This document shows, piece by piece, positions 60,107 through 64,000 of a DNA stretch of 64,000 bases. The notes under the pieces were generated by a model that searched no databases, was not told the DNA's origin, and saw only the letters and a program-made list of their open reading frames with translations. Position 1 is the first letter of the stretch; every line of letters begins with the position of its first letter. Location: contig DGYK01000068.1 of NCBI GenBank assembly GCA_002398365.1, positions 1 to 64,000 of the forward strand. The letters are read 5' to 3'. Source of the stretch: Flammeovirgaceae bacterium UBA5008. Its GTDB lineage: Bacteria > Bacteroidota > Bacteroidia > Cytophagales > Cyclobacteriaceae. The translations under genes were made by a program, and so were the position numbers.

Positions 60107-60685
60107 TTATCTTCCCTGCATTCTCCAAAAATTTATAATCAAAAAGGCAACAAATGCTCCCCCAAAGTGAGCTAAATGAGCCACCGTGCCGGATCGATCC
60201 ATGGCATATGTCATAAATCCCATTAAAAACACCATATACTTTGCCTTGATGGGAATAGGCGGAAACAACAACATTAACTCCATATTTGGAAACAACATTC
60301 CAAAGGCCATCAGTACACCATACAATGCTCCCGAGGCGCCAAGCATGTAACCGCCATTTCCTGGAAGGAAGTAATCTACACCTGCGTAAATAATTGCTGC
60401 TCCGATGCCCGTGGCAATATAGAAAATGAGAAATTTTTTATCGCCCCAGTACGTTTCGAGAATTGGTGCAAAAGATGCAAAAGCCAGCATGTTAAAAAAT
60501 ATGTGACCAAAGCTTCCGTGTGCAAACATATAAGTAAACACCTGATAAGGTCGGAAGAAACCAGAATTGAGACCCCACAATGACATATATTCGGTTACAT
60601 GCCAATTGGCAAACAAATTCTGAACCAGAAACACTCCGACATTAATAATTATAAGTGTTCTAACCAGCGGGGTAATATTAAACAT
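60107..60685 (-). CDS. Rhomboid family intramembrane serine protease 2
   Basis: A 192-residue compact rhomboid: FAHGSFGHIFFNMLAFASF, the nucleophile motif LGASGALYGVLMAFG and the catalytic histidine in VAHLAHFGGAFVAF. It cleaves membrane-protein transmembrane segments; substrates unknown. It lies nine bases after mutL and 56 bases before the longer rhomboid. The mutL-rhomboid-rhomboid order recurs in Bacteroidota. Confidence 0.9.
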   Translation of the reverse strand: MFNITPLVRTLIIINVGVFLVQNLFANWHVTEYMSLWGLNSGFFRPYQVFTYMFAHGSFGHIFFNMLAFASFAPILETYWGDKKFLIFYIATGIGAAIIYAGVDYFLPGNGGYMLGASGALYGVLMAFGMLFPNMELMLLFPPIPIKAKYMVFLMGFMTYAMDRSGTVAHLAHFGGAFVAFLIINFWRMQGR

Positions 60686-60694
60686 GATAATTTC

Positions 60695-62494
60695 TTAACG
60701 GTTAAAATAGCTTTCTAGCTTAGACGAGTCAAAAGTAAAAAATGTTGGGCGTCCGTCTGGCGAATAGTTGGGGTTATTGCATGAAAATAAACCTGCTACC
60801 AGCCTCTCCACCTCTTCCGGCTTCAGCCGATCGCCTGTTTTCACACTCGTGCGCTTGGCCATCGCCCGCGCCAGATTCTCGCCAATGGGCAACTGCAACT
60901 CCGATTGGTTCTTTTTAAACTGCTCAATCAAGCCCTCCAACAACTCCTTTTCATTGCTCTGAATCTGTGCCGGAGCCCCCGTTATCAACAGCGCATTTTT
61001 CCCCATCACCTCCAACCGAAATCCAAGTGCTATCACTTCTTTCTCCATCTCCATCAGCAACGCAAAATCCGGAGGTGAAAAGTAAACGGTCTGCGGAAAT
61101 AAACTCTGCTGACTATTTCCGGCCGCACCTTTCAACTGCCCCAAATATTTTTCATACAACACCCGCTCATGCGCAGCTTGCTGATCGATAATCATCAAAC
61201 CGGAGCGTGTAGCCCGCACGATGTACTTATTCAAAAGTTGGAACACACCTTTCTCCTGCTCCGCAGCATCTACCTCCAGGTTCATCGAACTTTGAAAGCG
61301 TAGCTCCATCGGTGGCGCCACTTCTTCTTTCTGAAACAGTCGAGAATTACTGCCCTCTTCAAATGCCTTCTCCCAATTTTGCAGATTCGATCGCGAAAGC
61401 GAAGAACCGAATTGCTCTTCGTAGTACGTCTCTTTCGTAAAGCCTTGCGTAGAAAGTTTCGAATTCAAATTCACATCGGCTTTAAAATCCAAAGCCGGTG
61501 CCAAATGATGAACTCCCAAAGCTTGCTTCACAGCCGACCACACCACACCGTACACCGCGCGCTCATCATCAAACTTAATTTCCGTTTTAGTCGGGTGTAC
61601 ATTCACATCGATGTGCTTCGGATCAATCTCAATAAACAACACATAAAAAGGAAAGTTACCTTCCGGCAAAAGTCCTTCATACGCACTCGTAATCGCGTGG
61701 CCCAGATAATTATTTCGGATGTAACGCTGATTCACAAAAATAAATTGCTCACCGCGCGTCTTCCGCGATGACTCCGGCCTTCCTGCATATCCGGTAATTT
61801 TTACTAATGAAGTTTCTTCTTGGGCCGCGGCCAATTGATGTTGATATCCTTTGCCAAACAAAGCCACGATGCGCTGACTCAATTTGCCGGGAACCAAATC
61901 ATACACCAACTCATCACCTTGTGTCAACGAAAAAGCAATGTCCGGATGCGCCAGTGCGAGACGTTGAAACTCGTCCATGATGTGGCGCATTTCAATCGGG
62001 TTCGACTTCAAAAAATTTCTGCGAGCCGGAATATTGTAAAATAAATTTTTGATGCTGATGCTCGTGCCCTTCTCGCAGGCTACCGGCTCTTGCTTCTTTA
62101 TTTCAGATCCTTCTACCACCAGCAAAGTGCCCAATTCATTTTGGGGCTGCCGCGTTTTTATTTCCACCTGCGCCACAGCCGCAATAGAAGCCAATGCCTC
62201 TCCGCGAAAGCCCATTGTGCGCAGCTTAAACAAATCTTCAGCCGTACGAATTTTAGAAGTAGCGTGGCGCTCTAAACTCATGCGGGCATCGGTTTCACTC
62301 ATGCCCACGCCATTGTCAATTACCTGAATCAGTACTTTGCCCGCCTCTTTTACAATTAATTTTATTTCCGTAGCACCCGCATCAATCGAGTTTTCCATCA
62401 ACTCCTTCACAGCCGATGCCGGGCGTTGCACCACCTCACCAGCGGCAATCTGGTTGGCAATCGAATCAGGAAGTAAATGAATAATGTCCGGCAT
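60695..62494 (-). CDS. mutL: DNA mismatch repair protein MutL
   Basis: A 599-residue GHKL ATPase coordinating mismatch repair. NSIDAGATEIKL, DNGVGM and TMGFRGEALASIAAV are the ATP-site motifs in the N-terminal domain (about 1-330). A linker runs to about 400 and the dimerisation domain follows. The C-terminal DQQAAHERVLYEKYL corresponds to the endonuclease motif DQHA(X)2E(X)4E with Gln for His, and the later metal-binding motifs lack obvious cysteines or histidines, so nicking activity is uncertain. Start ATG at 62494. Confidence 0.96.
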   Translation of the reverse strand: MPDIIHLLPDSIANQIAAGEVVQRPASAVKELMENSIDAGATEIKLIVKEAGKVLIQVIDNGVGMSETDARMSLERHATSKIRTAEDLFKLRTMGFRGEALASIAAVAQVEIKTRQPQNELGTLLVVEGSEIKKQEPVACEKGTSISIKNLFYNIPARRNFLKSNPIEMRHIMDEFQRLALAHPDIAFSLTQGDELVYDLVPGKLSQRIVALFGKGYQHQLAAAQEETSLVKITGYAGRPESSRKTRGEQFIFVNQRYIRNNYLGHAITSAYEGLLPEGNFPFYVLFIEIDPKHIDVNVHPTKTEIKFDDERAVYGVVWSAVKQALGVHHLAPALDFKADVNLNSKLSTQGFTKETYYEEQFGSSLSRSNLQNWEKAFEEGSNSRLFQKEEVAPPMELRFQSSMNLEVDAAEQEKGVFQLLNKYIVRATRSGLMIIDQQAAHERVLYEKYLGQLKGAAGNSQQSLFPQTVYFSPPDFALLMEMEKEVIALGFRLEVMGKNALLITGAPAQIQSNEKELLEGLIEQFKKNQSELQLPIGENLARAMAKRTSVKTGDRLKPEEVERLVAGLFSCNNPNYSPDGRPTFFTFDSSKLESYFNR

Positions 62495-62561
62495 GGTGGC
62501 AAGTTAGCGGTTATCCGTCAATCGCGTCAACTTAAATCCCACTTATAACCATCAACCTGTA

Positions 62562-62933
62562 TTACTTTTTAAAGTCCTTAAACTTCATATACAAGTAAAA
62601 CGGAATAATCAGAAAGCCGGCATACAAGGCGTTTTTGCCCCATTGAAACATCGCCATTAATAATAGTGTCATGAACAGCAGCACACCAAAGCGCATCAAC
62701 ACCGCACTCTTTGCGGCCGTTGGCTTTGAGCGCTTGCGAGCTGCCTGAAAAGAACCCGCTATACGTGTGCGGTAATTGCCCGGTTCAGCAGTACCTCCCC
62801 GTTCCAACTCCAATTCTCTGCGAATGCGCTCTTCGCGTTCCTTCATTTCCTCCTTCTTCGGATCGTAATACCGAGGTCGATAACTAAAGCGCTGATGTTG
62901 GGGCGCCTTCGTAAACAAGGATATTATCTTCAT
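62562..62933 (-). CDS. Conserved small membrane protein upstream of mutL
   Basis: A 123-residue protein. An N-terminal basic part with RFSYRPRYYDPKKEEMKERE is followed by a charged helical segment, then two hydrophobic helices (about 80-97 and 102-116) and a Lys-rich end. No family recognised. It is 67 bases upstream of mutL on the same strand and probably belongs to the same unit. Confidence 0.72.
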   Translation of the reverse strand: MKIISLFTKAPQHQRFSYRPRYYDPKKEEMKEREERIRRELELERGGTAEPGNYRTRIAGSFQAARKRSKPTAAKSAVLMRFGVLLFMTLLLMAMFQWGKNALYAGFLIIPFYLYMKFKDFKK

Positions 62934-63000
62934 AGTCTTTTAATTTAAGGAAAATGACCGCTAGCTTCGTGGTTGTAAAGTTACAAAAACCAACTGCCCG

Positions 63001-64000
63001 ATGTTTAAAAAAGTGTTACCCTTTCATTTTAAACCTTTGGCGGGCTGCCGTGCGAGGCGCCACGGCACCGGGCTATCCGCTCCAAGCCACGCGAGGCGCG
63101 TGGGCTTTCCGCTACTATCCCTGCCCGAAGCACTCCGCATCAAGGGCACCATCAACTTTACAATTTGCCTTTTCATCGTATTGCTTTCAAACTTTTCAAT
63201 TCACGCTCAAAGTAAAAAACAACAATGGGTCGACAGTGTTTTTCAAACCCTCACCCCCACCGAAAAAATCAGCCAACTGTTCATCATTCCGGTTTCTACC
63301 TATGCCACCCCGGCTGAATTAAGTTCACTTTCATCGCAACTAAAAAAACATAAACCGGGCGGCCTACTCATAACGCACAGTTCGCCTGTTAGTCACGTTC
63401 GGCTCATCAATAAACTGCAATCGGCTTCATCGATTCCCTTGCTCGTAACCGCTCGAGTCGAAACCAGTTTGCATCAAACCATCGATAGCACCGTAGCCTT
63501 GGCATCGCCCCTACAATTAGCAGCCATTGCCAACGATACACTATTGTTGCAAGCAGGCAACGAACTAGGCCGACAAATGAAAACGCTGGGCATTCATCTC
63601 AACCTTTCGCTCAATGCCGATGTGCACGTAGCCGATGATCTTTACCCGAACACATTGCGCTATTGGGGCGAAGACAAAAAGAAAGTGACCACTAAAACAC
63701 AATGGTTCATGAAAGGCCTACACCAACAAGGAGTGCTGGTAGCTGCCACGCATTTGGCCAATCCAAAAAAAGAACGACACATTGTTATCAAAGACAGTAC
63801 CGAATTACTCAACCTTAATCAACTCGACACGGCCGGTTTCTATCCTTACCAAAAATTAATGGAATCGGGTGTGGATGCGATTGTCACTTCTCATCTGGAT
63901 TACTCCGTGCCGGGCAAACGCAAACCGATTCCGGCACCTATCTCAGATATTTTCATCAGCGATATCATCAAAAACAAAATCGGGTTCAAGGGACTTTCCA
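63001..64000 (+). CDS. Glycoside hydrolase family 3-type secreted protein (C-terminus beyond right edge)
   Basis: The first 333 codons are present. The recognisable part begins with a signal-like segment (FTICLFIVLLSNFSIHAQ, about 52-69), then SKKQQWVDSVFQTLTPTEKI and SQLFIIPVSTY, resembling the N-terminal domain of beta-N-acetylhexosaminidases of GH3. LLQAGNELGRQMKTLGIHLN and a late GVDAIVTSHLDYSVPG follow the same fold. The expected KH(F/Y)PG metal/catalytic loop reads AATHLANPKK, so this domain may be non-catalytic, as in Bacteroidota fusions with a C-terminal serine-hydrolase domain. The start at ATG 63001 places about 50 residues before the hydrophobic segment; a GTG at 63100 gives a more usual signal peptide. 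The 5' end contains the GC-rich repeat. Confidence 0.75.
   Translation, partial: MFKKVLPFHFKPLAGCRARRHGTGLSAPSHARRVGFPLLSLPEALRIKGTINFTICLFIVLLSNFSIHAQSKKQQWVDSVFQTLTPTEKISQLFIIPVSTYATPAELSSLSSQLKKHKPGGLLITHSSPVSHVRLINKLQSASSIPLLVTARVETSLHQTIDSTVALASPLQLAAIANDTLLLQAGNELGRQMKTLGIHLNLSLNADVHVADDLYPNTLRYWGEDKKKVTTKTQWFMKGLHQQGVLVAATHLANPKKERHIVIKDSTELLNLNQLDTAGFYPYQKLMESGVDAIVTSHLDYSVPGKRKPIPAPISDIFISDIIKNKIGFKGLS
63046..63113. repeat. GC-rich tandem hairpin (REP-like) element
   Basis: Two adjacent hairpins share the loop-side sequence GCGAGGCGC: TGCCGTG/CACGGCA (63046-63052 and 63061-63067) and CCACGC/GCGTGG (63087-63092 and 63098-63103). Each is followed by GGGCTWTCCGCT (63070-63081, 63102-63113). 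Composition is much richer in G+C than the flanks. The layout suits a bacterial REP/RAYT-type element; only one copy is visible in the window. Confidence 0.55.

Noticed and set aside
62973..62986. Palindrome TTGTAAAGTTACAA in the divergent gap at 62.9-63.0 kb
   Set aside because: Could be an operator, but it is short and AT-rich, and no regulator or second copy is visible.
62954..63322. Plus-strand frame at the right edge
   Set aside because: Out of frame with the GH3-like protein, which has a signal peptide and continues to the window edge; this frame only reads the repeat in another phase.

Overview
The window looks like a chromosomal segment of a Bacteroidota bacterium, most likely a Cytophagales-type lineage. 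The evidence is the conserved rplQ-carA-eno order, DUF4154/YfiR proteins, many secreted proteins whose signal peptides end in AQ or SQ, promoters of the TTTG-N17-19-TAnnTTTG type, and few recognisable Shine-Dalgarno sequences. The genus is not resolved. No rRNA, tRNA, CRISPR array, insertion sequence or prophage was recognised.

Layout. 1-7.4 kb (minus): RecQ helicase (cut by the left edge), an enoyl-CoA hydratase coupled to ComEC, a two-gene unit of a bestrophin channel and an LCIB-type (theta-class) carbonic anhydrase, and a family 9 glycosyltransferase. 7.6-12.7 kb (plus): an EVE-domain protein, two paralogous secreted proteins, and pyrR-pyrB. 12.7-20.3 kb: proline dehydrogenase-lysS (minus), aroB and aroA (plus), and two YfiR-like proteins followed by an ABC-importer binding protein (minus). 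20.5-29.7 kb: M42 peptidase, a DUF6364/PIN toxin-antitoxin pair, a Fic protein with an operator-like repeat cluster, an acyl-CoA carboxylase subunit, Ppx/GppA, a YceI lipoprotein, a porin, an Ldh-type dehydrogenase and a small outer-membrane protein. 29.7-47.2 kb (minus): FtsB/DivIC, eno, carA and the ribosomal cluster rplC to rplQ with secY, map, infA, rpmJ and rpoA. 47.5-49.4 kb (plus): FecCD permease and its ATPase. 49.4-55.1 kb (minus): a serine hydrolase, DUF1611 protein, a ParE-type toxin-antitoxin pair, dipeptide epimerase and a frameshifted amidase. 55.2-59.2 kb (plus): a secreted protein, rlmN, two envelope proteins and a VIT-family transporter. 59.2-62.9 kb (minus): mutL and two rhomboid proteases. 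The right edge cuts a glycoside hydrolase family 3-type gene whose 5' end contains a GC-rich REP-like element.

How the genes work together. The ribosomal cluster has its own promoter upstream of rplC with a leader hairpin, an internal terminator/promoter pair before rpsH, and a terminator after rplQ. It starts at rplC: rpsJ is not where it usually lies. The most unusual functional association is the bestrophin plus LCIB-type carbonic anhydrase unit, a pairing otherwise familiar from the algal CO2-concentrating mechanism. The 49-55 kb minus-strand block resembles a D-amino-acid/murein-peptide locus that has taken in a toxin-antitoxin pair. The binding protein at 18-19 kb and the permease/ATPase at 47-49 kb could form one metal-chelate or cobalamin importer.
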